64,000 bases of DNA from Stomorhina lunata (GCA_933228675.1 OW121740.1:8957442-9021441), one strand, 5' to 3'. Positions 25,301 through 36,900 are shown, numbered from the stretch's first letter. Program-made: numbers and translations. The notes: generated by a model not told the origin, from the sequence alone.

Positions 25301-26199
25301 ATTTTCGAAAAATTTCCTATAAATAGTCAATTTTCGAAAAATTTCCTAAAAATAGTCAATTTTCGAAAAATTTCCTTTAAAAAGTCAATTTTCGAAAAAT
25401 TTCCTACAAAAGTCAATATTTTTAAAATTTTCTATAAATAGTCAATTTTCCAAAAATTTCCTTCAAATAGTCAATTTTCGAAAAATTCCTTCAAATAGTC
25501 AATTTTCGAAAAATTTCCTATAAATAGTAAATTTTCGAAAAATTTCCTATAAATAGTCAATTTTCGAAAAATTTCCTATAAATAGTCAATTTTCGAAAAA
25601 TTTCCTATAAATAGTCAATTTTCGAAAAATTTCCTATAAATAGTCAATTTTCGAAAAATTTCCTATAAATAGTCAATTTTCGAAAAATTTCCTTTAAATA
25701 GTCAATTTTAGAAAAATTTCCCTTAAAATGTCAATTTTCGAAAAATATCCTTTAAAGTCAATTTTCAAAAAATTTCCTTTAAAAGGTAAATTTCCGAAAA
25801 ATTTCCTTTAAAAAGTCAATTTTCGAAAAATTTCCTTTAAAAAGTCAATTTTCGAAAAATTTCCTTTAAAAAGTAAATTTTTGAAAATTTTCCTATAAAA
25901 AGTAAATTTTTGAAAAATTTGCTATAAAAAGTAAATTTTTGAAAAATTTTCTCTAAAAAGTCAATTTTCGAAAAATTTTCTTTAAAAAGTGAATTTTCGA
26001 AAAATTTCCTTTAAAAAGTCAATTTCCGAAAAATTTCCTTTAAAAAGTAAATTTTCGAAAAATTTCCTTTAAAAAGTAAATTTCCGAAAAATTTCCTTTA
26101 AAAAGTCAATTTTCGAAAAATTTCCTTTAAAAAGCCAATTTTCGATAAATTTCCTAAAAATAGTCAATTCTTGAAAAATTTCCTGCAAAAAGTCAATGA
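22374..26199 (+). repeat. 29-bp minisatellite array B (TAGTCAATTTTCG / AAAAATTTCCTATAAA)
   Basis: About 130 copies of a 29-bp unit: TAGTCAATTTTCG followed by AAAAATTTCCTATAAA, with a TTTTCGAAAA palindrome at the junction. Higher-order copies are visible: a run of rare variants starting TCAAGTTTAGAAA and reaching a CCTATATTTATAATCAATTT unit occurs near 22427, 23011 and 23683. The right end (from about 25690) changes to units with TTTAAAAAGTCAATTTTCG. The same unit occurs in the opposite orientation at 27215-28970. Confidence 0.97.
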
Positions 26200-27214
26200 C
26201 TTAAATTGTGTCTTATTTTAGATCTTAGTCTAAAGTTAATCACCTTAAATTGTTGGTTCAACAAAAATATATTGAAGAAATAACAATTTTCAAAATATTA
26301 TATCCACTTAATTTAATATTATAAAAAAAAATAAAATAAATTTAACACCTTAAGTATTTCGCTCTAAACGCTTCAGCAGTTTAAAGCTGGAATTTGTTAA
26401 CCAACTTTTGCTAAATCTTCGACTCAAGTTAAAACTCAGGTCTTGTTGCTACTCGAGATTGATGGTCCGTAGTCGTTGTTTGTGTTGTTGTGATATTATG
26501 ATATGGTTGTTATTATTGTTTTTGTTGCTGTCAGGTAATTAACCCATTAATGGAATTTACATCAAAGATAACATATTCTGCATTATCATTTTTCTTCGTT
26601 CATCTGAAATTTTCTTAAAACCCCACAAAAACCAAAACATTAATCAGAGTTTAATGAAAATGTTTAGAAACAGAAAAAAAAAACAACAGAAACAACGTTA
26701 TGTTAATATCTTGATAGATTTATGCAAAACTTTGTAGAAAAAAAAACAGTTTATACAAAACAACAAATTACTAAATTCAAAAAAAGTGGAACATGTGAAT
26801 TTACATTAATAATTTTCATATTTCACTTTGAGATGGGGACGTATAGTCGGACGTTATTTAGGTTTTTTCGTTATAATTTTAGTTTAGGAGCTGGGAACTC
26901 TGAGGCTGGAGGAGTTTTTACCAGCAGCAGAACTAGTAGTTGTTGTATTGGTAGTGAAGTGAAGGTAAATGAAATTTAATTGATTTTTTAACATATTTAA
27001 ATTTTTATTGAACTTTTGTTTTTGGTTAGAAAAAGAGGTTGCACTTAAATATTGATTAATAGTTGTTTTGTTTTACTGTTAGAAATTAGAAATTTTACAA
27101 GATATTATTAAAAACTAATAGAAGATAAATATAGGCTAAGACATTAATAAAACATAGCCTAATATTCTCAGCAAGATATAAGAGATGGATAAACATTTAG
27201 ACTGAAAATTATCT
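26200..27214. other. Unique spacer between inverted arrays B and B'
   Basis: About 1 kb of non-repetitive sequence. It contains a 12-mer remnant (ATCTTAGTCTAAAG near 26221), a short GC-richer open segment (26883-26964) bounded by possible splice signals, and CATAGCCTAATATT near 27160. No gene is established. Confidence 0.5.
26883..26964 (+). other. Possible small exon (very uncertain)
   Basis: The segment is clearly more GC-rich than its surroundings. It is preceded by a pyrimidine-containing tract ending TTATAATTTTAG and followed by GAAG|GTAAAT, a good donor shape. One plus-strand frame is open (AGNSEAGGVFTSSRTSSCC...), and the minus strand has a Ser/Thr-rich frame. No homology is recognised. 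A composition accident or a minus-strand exon is equally possible. Confidence 0.12.
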
Positions 27215-28970
27215 ACTAACTAATAGGAAATTTTTCAATAATTAACTACTTATGGGAAATTTTTCAAAAATTGACTATTTATAGGCAATTTTTCGAAAAT
27301 TGACTACTTATAGGAAATTGACTATAGGAAATTTTTCAAAAATTTACTATTTATAGGAAATTTTTCGAAAATTTACGATTTATATGAAATTTTTTGAAAA
27401 TAGTCGATTTTTAGGAATTTTTCGAAAATTTACTATTTATAGCAAATTTTTCGAAAATTGACTATTTATAGCAAATTTTTCGAAAATTTACTATTTATAG
27501 GAAATTTTTCGAAAATTGACTATTTATAGGAAATTTTTCGAAAATTTACTATTTATAGGAAATTTTTCGAAAATTTACTATTTATAGGAAATTTTTCGAA
27601 AATTGACTATTTATAGGAAATTTTTCGAAAATTGACTGTTTATAGGAAATTTTTCGAAAATTTACTTTTTTATAGGAAATTTTTCGAAAATTGACTGTTT
27701 AAAGGAAATTTTTCGAAAATTAACTGTTTATAGGAAAATTTTCGAAAATTTACTTTTTTTTAGGAAATTTTCAGAAAATAGACATTTTATAGGAAATTTT
27801 TCGAAAATTGACTATTTATAGGAAATTTTTCGAAAATTGACTATTTAAAGCAGATTTTTCGAAAATTGACTATTTATAGGAAATTTTTCGAAAATTGATT
27901 ATTTTTATGAAATTTTTCGAAAATTAACTATTTATAGGAAATTTTTCAAAAATTTACTATTTATAGGAAATTTTTCGAAAATTGACTATTTATAGGAAAT
28001 TTTTCGAAAATTGATTATTTTTATGAAATTTTTCGAAAATTAACTATTTATAGGAAATTTTTCACAAATTTACTATTTAAAGGAAATTTTTCGAAAATTG
28101 ACTATTTATAGGAAATTTTTCAAAAATTGACTATTTATAGGAAATTTTTAGAAAATTGACTATTTATAGGAAATTTTTCGAAAATTGACTATTTATAGGA
28201 AATTTTTCGAAAATTGACTATTTATAGGAAATTTTTCGAAAATTGACTATTTATAGTAGATTTTTCGAAAATTGACTATTATTTTTGGAAATTTTTCGAA
28301 AATTGACTATTTATAGGAAATTCTTCGAAAATTGACTATTTATAAGAAATTTTTCGAAAATTGACTGTTTAAAGGAAATTTTTCGAAAATTAACTGTTTA
28401 TAGGAAAATTTTCGAAAATTTACTTTTTTTTAGGAAATTTTCAGAAAATAGACATTTTATAGGAAATTTTTCGAAAATTGACTATTTATAGCAGATTTTT
28501 CGAAAATTTACTATTTATAGGAAATTTTTCGAAAATTGATTATTTTTATAAAATTTTTCGAAAATTGACTATTTATAGGAAATTTTTCGAAAATTGACTA
28601 TTTATAGGAAATTTTTCGAAAATTGACTATTTATAGGAAATTTTTCGAAAATTTACTTTTTAAAGGAAATTTTTCGAAAATTTACTTTTTTTATAGGAAA
28701 TTTTTCGAAAATTCACTATTTATTGGAAATTTTTCGAAAATTGACTATTTATAGGAAATTCTTCGAATATTGACTATTTATAGGAAATTCTTCGAAAATT
28801 TACAATTTATAGGAAATTTCTAGAAAATTTACTTTTTAAAGGAAATTTTTTGAAAATTTACCTTTTAAAGGAAATTTTTTGAAAATTTAGTTTTTAAAGG
28901 AAATTTTTCGAAAATTTACTTTTTAAAGGAAATTTTTGGAAAATTGACTGTTTAAACGAAATTTTTTGAA
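27215..28970 (-). repeat. 29-bp minisatellite array B', inverted copy of B
   Basis: About 60 units reading GGAAATTTTTCGAAAA then TTGACTATTTATA on the plus strand, the exact inverse complement of the array B consensus. A rare-variant block beginning TAACTGTTTATAGGAAAATT is found at 27721 and again at 28391 (670 bp apart). The right end is enriched in TTACTTTTTAAAGGAAA units. The array ends at a CATAGACTAAGA word, one unit of array A (28971-28982). Confidence 0.97.
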
Positions 28971-30535
28971 CATAGACTAAGAACACACAAACATTATAGA
29001 TGGAAATAAATTTTATAAACTATATATAAATTTTGTCATTGAAAAATATTAATGACTTAGCAACACTTGCATTCTTTACCTTATCTGGCAACTCCCTTCG
29101 GATCCACACGTGCAGTCTTAAAGGTAAAATTAAAGATCATTTTAATATTTTAACCACAAACTGACACTTGCTTAAGCACTTGAATACACAAAATTAAATA
29201 TGAATTCAATTAATAAATAATTAAATATTTGAGTGGCATTTTAAATTAAAAATTTTATTTTCATTTATTATTATACTCAAGGATAGAGGAATTTTATTTA
29301 CTTGTTTTAAATAAAAAATTATAACGACCTTAATATTTTGTTCAATATTTAAATTGGCAATACAAATAGTAATTGCCTTTGTTACTTTTTTCGTGAATTG
29401 TTTATTTTTCTTTTTTGGCAAAAATTATTTATTCTAAACGCGTGTTTTCTTCTATTATTGTTTATAAACTTTTTCCTAAAAATCCAAAAATATTTATTAC
29501 TTGCAAGCTATAAACTTTTACTGCCTTTTTTTGGCATAACATAAAAATATTCTTGATTTTGAAACTACATTTAAGAATTTATAAGCACTTGTAGTTTTTT
29601 TTTATTGTATTTCAAAATTATTGTTGTTAGGCCGGTTTCATGGATTTCACTTTTAATTTTAAATTGTGCAAAATTAAGTTTAATTTCATATATTTTCAAT
29701 AATTTTTAATAACATTTTTTTAGTAGTTCAAGGTTTTATGTTTTTTTTTCATATTAATTTAATAGTATTTATTTATTGTTCTCATATGTTCGATTTGTTG
29801 TTAAGAATCAAAAATATTTTAATAATTATAACTCGTTTTATTTCAAAATAACAATGGCCTTTAGAACTAACCACCAACAGGGGTTTAATAGTTTTTAAAA
29901 CTTTAATTCTTATTTTTTAAATACAAAAAATTAAGCGTAAAAAGCTGGTTTCTTGTTTATCAGCGCATATTAATATTATTTACAGTTTTGAAAGGATTTT
30001 GAAAACTTATTAAAATTCGATTTTTAAAGATTTCACTTGTTTGATAGGCTTTAAAAAAAATAGCAAGTGTTTTTAAATTCAAGGCTTCTTTTAATGTTTT
30101 AACTGTATAATTACTATGAAACGAGGTTTTATTGAACAGATTTTCATTATTTTAACATAATTTTCAAAAATAAATTATAAAAATTAATAATTGTAATATC
30201 AAAACAAACAATTAACGCATTAGTCTTAGTCTATGTCTATGACTATTTCTACGTGTGGATCAGAAGAGTATTGCCAGACACAATTTTGATGTTTATTCTT
30301 TGTTTATAACTTAGTTCATGTTATAGTTTATGTGTTAGTCTATGTCTGATATATTATTGTGCATTTACCTGAGTGTTTTTCTCTACTTTTAGAATAGACA
30401 CGAAATGTTGATGTCATTATGTTTTAGGGCATCTTGACCTGATATTTTTATCGTTATACCTATAAAATGTCCAATGTTATTAGGCAGATTCTAATATATC
30501 TTAGCCGTATTCTAATAGTATGGTCTATGTATTTG
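28971..30535. other. AT-rich intergenic stretch with an inverted 30-bp pair
   Basis: No gene recognised. A 30-bp segment at 29082-29111 matches 30251-30280 in inverse orientation at 25 of 30 positions. Stray TTAGTCTATGTCT units lie near 30223 and 30330. Confidence 0.5.
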
Positions 30536-32195
30536 TTTGTGTCTTAGTCCACGTCTTAGTATATGTCTTAATCTATGTCTTAATCTATGTCTTAATCTAT
30601 GTCTTAGTCTATGTCTTAGTCTATGTCTTAGTCTATGTCTTAGTCTATGTCTTAGTCTATGTCTTAGTTTATGTCTAAGTCTATGTCTTAGTCTATGTCT
30701 TAGTCTATGTCTTAGTCTATGTCTTAGTCTATGTCTTAGTCTATGTCTTAGTCTATGTCTTAGTCTATGTCTTAGTCTATGTCTTAGTCTATGTCTTAGT
30801 CTATGTCTTAGTCTATGTCTTAGTCTATGTCTTAGTCTATGTCTTAGTCTATGTCTTAGTCCATGTCTTAGTCTATGTCTTAGTCTTTGTCTTAGTCTTT
30901 GTCTATGTCTTAGTCTTTGTCTTAGTCTATGTCTTAGTCTATGTCTTAGTCTATGTCTTAGTCTATGTCTTAGTCTATGTCTTAGTCTATGTCTTAGTCT
31001 ATGTCTTAGTCTATGTCTTAGTCTATGTCTTAGTCTATGTCTTAGTCTATGTCTTAGTCTATGTTTTAGTCTATGTCTTAGTCTATGTCTTAGTCTATGT
31101 CTTAGTCTATGTCTTAGTCTATGTCTTAGTCTATGTCTTAGTCTATGTCTTAGTCTATGTCTTAGTCTATGTCTTAGTCTATGTCTTAGTCTATGTCTTA
31201 GTCTATGTCTTAGTCTATGTCTTAGTCTATGTCTTAGTCTATGTCTTAGTCTATGTCTTAGTCTATGTCTTAGTCTATGTCTTAGTCTATGTCTTAGTCT
31301 ATGTCTTAGTCTATGTCTTAGTCTATGTCTTAGTCTATGTCTTAGTCTATGTCTTAGTCTATGTCTTAGTCTATGTCTTAGTCTATGTCTTAGTCTATGT
31401 CTTAGTCTATGTCTTAGTCTATGTCTTAGTCTATGTCTTAGTCTATGTCTTAGTCTATGTCTTAGTCTATGTCTTAGTCTATGTCTTAGTCTATGTCTTA
31501 GTCTATGTCTTAGTCTATGTCTTAGTCTATTTCTTAGTCTATGTCTTAGTCTATGTCTTAGTCTATGTCTTAGTCTTTGTCTTAGTCTACGTCTTAGTCT
31601 ATGTCTTAGTCTTTGTCTTAGTCTACGTCTTAGTCTATGTCTTAGTCTATGTCTTAGTCTATGTCTTAGTCTATGTCTTAATCTATGTCTTAGTCTATGT
31701 CTTAGTCTATGTCTTAGTCTATGTCTTAGTCTATTTCTTAGTCTATGTCTTAGTCTATGTCTTAGTCTATGTCTTAGTCTATGTCTTAGTCTATGTCTTA
31801 GTCTATGTCTTAGTCTATGTCTTAGTCTATGTCTTAGGCTATGTCTTAGTCTATGTCTTAGTCTATGTCTTAGTCTATGTCTTAGTCTATGTCTGAGTCT
31901 ATGTCTTAGTCTTTGTCTTAGTCTATGTCTTAGTCTATGTCTTAGTCTATGTCTTAGTCTATGTCTTAGTCTATGTCTTAGTCTATGTCTTAGTCTATGT
32001 CTTAGTCTATTTCTTAGTCTATGTCTTAGTCTATGTCTTAGTCTATGTCTTAGTCTTTGTCTTAGTCTATGTCTTAGTCTATGTCTTAGTCTATGTCTTA
32101 GTCTATGTCTTAGTCTATGTCTTAGTCTATGTCTTAGTCTATGTCTTAGTCTATGTCTTAGTCTATGTCATAGTCTATGTCTTAGTCTATGACGC
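30536..32195 (-). repeat. 12-bp minisatellite array A', inverted (TCTTAGTCTATG)n
   Basis: About 138 copies of TCTTAGTCTATG, the inverse complement of array A units. A variant block with CTATTTCTTAG followed four units later by TCTTTGTC occurs at about 31528 and again at about 32008, a 480-bp (40-unit) segmental duplication. A smaller three-unit duplication with TCTACGTC lies near 31575-31630. Confidence 0.97.
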
Positions 32196-33965
32196 GTCAG
32201 TCTTTATATCTCAATCTTTGTTTATGTTTGAAATTCAAAGTTTATTTAGATCCCCCTCTTTTATCATCATAATAATGATTTATCACCCGCTTGATTTACA
32301 TAATTCCAACAAAACATAATATAAATTTGACATTTGGTAAAATTAATAATATTATTTCTTTTGTTTTAGACAAAAACAAGATTGAATAATAACCAAATGC
32401 ATAAATTCCAAACAAATTAAATTTATTCAAATTTTTTCGCGCAAAACAACAAAAAAAAATATCAAAACATTCCCAGTTTATGACAAACTCTGCTAATGAG
32501 AAATGAAGAAATTTTGTGTAAAAAACGTCATAATTTTGAAATTTTATTCAATTAAAAAAATGGAAGATGATTAAAAAAAAATATGCAAATTTTGCAATAT
32601 TTACAGTTTAATAAACAATAAAAAAAAGTCATATGATATATTTTATATTTTGTAAATTTTGCACAATAAATATATTTAAAAAAGAAAGACCTTGAAAATA
32701 TTATAATTTAAAATTTGTTTGTTTTTTAAAATATTAAAAAATTAAACATTTAAAGTAAAACAAATAGAGCAGTATTTAAATAGAAACAAAGGGAATTTTG
32801 TAAGGAATTTTATGGCTTGGAATTAAGGTCAGATGTTCATTGAAAAGGTTATTTTCCTATTAAAGCTTTGAAAACTTTAAAATTAAACAAATTTAAAAAT
32901 GGAATACACAAATTTTCCCCAAAATAAGGCAATTTCCTGTTAAGAACATCTGGTAGCTTTGTAAGGAAATGTAAACAAACTTTTTCTATTGGCAGCACTT
33001 CGCCAAAGATAATATTAAGAGAACGGAGTTGCCAGTACTATTTTTTCAATACACTGTTAGGAAAATTTAGTTATTTAAAACGTTTGTCAATAAACTTGTA
33101 AAGTTTAAACTATTTTAAGCAAAAATCTATAAGTTCTTCCAATTAAATCCTGTTAAAAGCAGTTTTTCGAAAAACTAACGACCTGTGTCATAATACAAAT
33201 AGCAATTTGGAATATTTGTTAGCACATAATATAGTAAAATTAAATAATTAGTACTTTCCATATTTAACTTAAGAATTAGCTTCAAACTACTAGAAATTAG
33301 AGGCGCCTTTAAATCAAAATTAACTAATTAGCAAGCTATAGTCACTCATTTACAAGTTTTCTTAATAAATTCAAATTATTATTAGACACGGGCCATTTAT
33401 TTAAGGTTACATCGGCCGATTTTTTAAATGGCTTCTGTAAAATTTGCATTACGTTTAAAAATTGTGCAAAGTGATAATTTAAATACTGAAATAACAGTTT
33501 TATGACTTTTAATTAAAAAATTTTAATTGAAAATTACAAAATTAATAGCTCGAACATGTAATACGTGATTGCGACAATGATCGAGTCACTCTGGGTTTAA
33601 AGGGTTGCATTTGTAAGCGAATAATTAATGATAGTAGAATTCAAAACATATTTTGTATGATCACAACAAAGTTACAAGAAGAATTTCTGACGTTTTCTTA
33701 ACAATTATAAAATATTAATTTAGCAATTAATAATGAAAAAGGTAGTAATTTGGAATTTTTATTGTGCAACTGCGATAAATTTAGATAGAGAGAAAACAAT
33801 TCAATCAAGATAAAAATGCATATATCATTTAATGTTATGATCAAATTGTCGTGACATCAATAGTTCCTGTTCTTTGGTAAGATATAATAAAGGTTGCCAA
33901 CTCAGTTAATGAAGTAAATGGCTCATTAATTAAGTTCGCAATTAATGGCATATCTCTTGATCTAT
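32196..33965. other. AT-rich intergenic stretch between the two inverted 12-mer blocks
   Basis: No gene or obvious mobile element recognised. It separates two arrays of the same 12-mer in the same orientation, so it may be an insertion into, or a surviving spacer within, a once continuous array. Confidence 0.45.
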
Positions 33966-34760
33966 TGGTTAGCCTATGTCTTAGTCTATGTCTTATTCTA
34001 TGTCTTAGTCTATGTCTTAGTCTATGTCTTAGTGTATGTCTTAGTCTATGTCTTAGTCTATGTCTTAGTCTATGTCTTAGTCTATGTCTTAATCTATGTC
34101 TTAGTCTATGTCTTAGTCTATGTCTTAGTCTATATCTTAGTCTATGCCTTTGTCTTTGATTTAGTCTATGTTTTAGTCTATGTCTTATACTATGTCTTAG
34201 TCTATGTCTTAGTCTATGTCTTAGTCTATGTCTTAGTCTATGTCTTAGTCTATGTCTTAGTCTATGTCTTAGTCTATGTCTTAGTCTATGTCTTAGTCTA
34301 TGTCTTAGTCTATGTCTTAGTCTATGTCTTAGTCTATGTCTTAGTCTGTGTCTTAGTCTATGTCTTAGTCTATGTCTTAGTCTATGTCTTAGTCTATGTC
34401 TTAGTCTATGTCTTAGTCTATGTCTTAGTCTATGTCTTAGTCTATGTCTTAGTCTATGTCTTAGTCTATGTCTTAGTCCATGTCTTAGTCTATGTCTTAG
34501 TCTATGTCTTAGTCTATGTCTTAGTCTATGTCTTAGTCTATGTCTTAGTCTATGTCTTAGTCTATGTCTTAGTCTATGTCTTAGTCTATGTCTTAGTCTA
34601 TGTCTTAGTCTATGTCTTAGTCTATGTCTTAGTCTATGTCTTAGTCTATGTCTTAGTCTATATCTTGTCTTTGATTTAGTCTATGTTTTAGTCTATGTTT
34701 CAGTCTGTCTTAGTCTATGTCTTGGTACATGTCTTAGTCTATATCTTAGCCTATATATAA
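33966..34760 (-). repeat. 12-bp minisatellite array A'', inverted (TCTTAGTCTATG)n
   Basis: About 65 copies of the same inverted 12-mer. Both edges are degenerate (TTGATTTAG at 34155 and 34670; TCTTGGTACATG near 34720). The two edge blocks share the phrase CTTTGATTTAGTCTATGTTT, suggesting an internal duplication of array ends. Confidence 0.97.
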
Positions 34761-36101
34761 GTCTATGGCCTTAGTCCCTTGTTTGTATCAACGTCTTAGT
34801 CTATATGCGTCACATTCTTAGACGGAATTTAGAGTTGATTTTTAGGGCTCTCGAAATCCGCCTCAGATTGCAAATATTAAAAATATATAAAAACTTTATT
34901 CAAGACAAAACTCTTTTTAAATGATAACTGTTATAAAAAAAAAAAAATAACATAAATATATCTCCCCTTAAGCCGCTAAGTTCTACTTATTCTCCCCCTG
35001 AACTGGAACTGAATGCAAGACAAGATTTAAACAAAATGGAAGAAAAAAAATGAACTAAAACAGAAAATTAACCAAAGCCAAGATAAAACAAAACAATTTT
35101 GCTGTGAAGAAATAATGATTTTTTTCAATAATGGTGGACTCTTGCCATTTATTCAGTCTCAGTCTGACGTACACACTAAAAGTATTGCGTTAAAATTTAG
35201 CCAAAGCAGCTAGAGATACGGTTAGTTACAATATTTTTAAAATGTTTTGAAACGAGAAGAGGGAGTCTTATATTGGCAAGTGTTTCTTTCATATTCAATG
35301 TAACTGAACAACCAAAATCATTGCATCGTCTTAAAGCGGTTTTACCACCATCGCCATCACCATCCGACAACCAAACGTTATCACACACAACCAACAATTT
35401 TGGCTTCAATCCGCTTTAGTTAAGTGCTTTGGCAAATGTACTCGTTTAAGTGAGTGAGCGAGCGAGCGCCATCGTCCACCGCACACTTTTTAACTTTAAA
35501 CCGTTGCTTTAGTTTTCTTGGACAGACATAGATATTGGTTTGACTGTTGGCTTCACTCAGCATTGACGTTTCTTTGCCTGTTGATGGCTGCCAGTTTGAA
35601 GCGAATCGTATATTTATGTGAAGTTTTTAACATGTATTTTAAATAATTATACATGGATAACACTTTTTTGGATGTTTGTGAAAATAGTTTTTTTATGTTT
35701 TTACTAGAATAGTTTAGTTACTGGTTTTGAGCTTAACTGTTGCTTCTCATGAATGGAATTTTCAAAAATCTGTGATCACTAAAAAAAATCTCTATTTGAA
35801 CAAAAAAATCGTTTTTTACTTTTTATATATAAATGGAGGATATGCGGTTAATGTGGTATACCAATTTCTTTTTATTTAGATTTAAGTATAATTTAACCCT
35901 CCACGAGACACATGTATTGTGCTTTCACGCAACCATTTAAGAAAAGTGCTAAATCCGCAATTTCAGAGATATATGAGAAAATATTCAAAATACGATTAAA
36001 AGCGCTTTTAAAATCGATCGATTTTAAAAAATGTGCTAGTAATGTGGTACACCACATGTTCGTAATGTAAAGGGTTTTTTAATAAGAGTTTTTTTTAATA
36101 A
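34761..36101. other. Intergenic stretch with a possible regulatory or 5' exon segment
   Basis: Mostly AT-rich. The interval 35150-35620 is noticeably more GC-rich, with GAGTGAGCGAGCGAGCGCC near 35451 and an ACCACCATCGCCATCACCAT run near 35344. A 70-codon minus-strand frame (35197-35409) has no recognised homology. Confidence 0.4.
35150..35620. promoter_or_regulatory. Possible promoter/5' UTR region (uncertain)
   Basis: The composition differs from the surroundings, and GAGCG-type repeats plus TCAGTCTCAGTC initiator-like words are common near fly transcription starts. No gene can be attached on either side from this window, so this is only a pointer. Confidence 0.15.
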
Positions 36102-36900
36102 GTTTTTTTTTTTTTAATAAAACAAAAACGGTTTCGGATATCAATGAAATTCTTTATTAATGTAAAAGCACGTTTGATGCCATTATGTATGGAACTCGAT
36201 TTCTTTTGCATGGCCACCACGGGCACGCTTGCAGAAGTCGAGACGCTGAACCCAATTTTCGACAGTTTTCAAGCAAAAATTTGCCTAAACTGCTGCAATT
36301 TCACGTTCGATATTCGTACAAAGTTCATCAATCGTCGCTGGCTTACTGGCATAGACCATAGACTTGACGTAGCCCTACAGGAAATAGTCTAACGGCGTCA
36401 AATAGCACGACCGAGGCGGCCAATCGACTGGACCATTTCGTGAGATAACAAGTTCTCCAAACTTGGTTTTTAATAAATTGATTGTGACATTCGTTCTATT
36501 GGCTGTGACGCCGTCCTATTGGAACCACAAGTCCTCCAAGTCCATATCATTCAATTTGGGCCAAAAATATTCGGTTAGCATTGAACGGTAGCGATTCCAT
36601 TGACAGTATCGTGCCGGTCTTAATCATCACTAAAGAAGTACGGCCCAATGACACCGCACCAGACCGTAATTTTTCGGGATGCAATGATGACTCATGACGT
36701 ACGTGTGGATTTCTGCCTAAACAAAAAACGCATATTATTATGTTTATTGACGAAGCCATTCAACCAGAAACAAGTCTCATCATAAATTGGACGTAAAGCT
36801 CTTAACGTTGAGGTCATTGACTCCGAATTTCGGTAGTAAATTTTAATAATTTCGACTTGTTGTTGGCTCGTTTATCTTTCCATCATAAAATGGCAAACCT
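36102..36900 (-). mobile_element. Deleted mariner-family element (DD41D type)
   Basis: Contains the start and the C-terminal two-thirds of a transposase on the minus strand with an internal deletion. Terminal inverted repeats are not clear; the left side has TTTTTTAATAAGAGTTTT near 36072. The copy is decayed and looks like an internally deleted, non-autonomous derivative. Confidence 0.7.
36183..36883 (-). pseudogene. DD41D mariner-like transposase pseudogene, internally deleted
   Basis: From an ATG at 36883 the frame reads MER then a stop, then QQQVEIIKIYYRNSES and LRALRPIYDE. It jumps directly to CFWLNGFVNK, so most of the DNA-binding and early catalytic region is gone. Further on are WFQ-stop-DG (catalytic Asp), ISRNGPVDWPPRSC and LTPLDYF with the last Asp. 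There are 41 residues between these two Asp, the spacing described for the DD41D (rosa-type) group. More in-frame stops and a frame change precede the C-terminal RARGGHAKEIEFHT. It is clearly dead. Confidence 0.8.

Noticed and set aside
22374..28970. CRISPR-like array
   Set aside because: Regular repeats, but the units are directly adjacent with no unique spacers, and the context is a fly genome.
30537..34679. Long open frames made of SLCL and LVYV repeats
   Set aside because: Same 12-mer array in the other orientation; a by-product of period, not a membrane protein gene.
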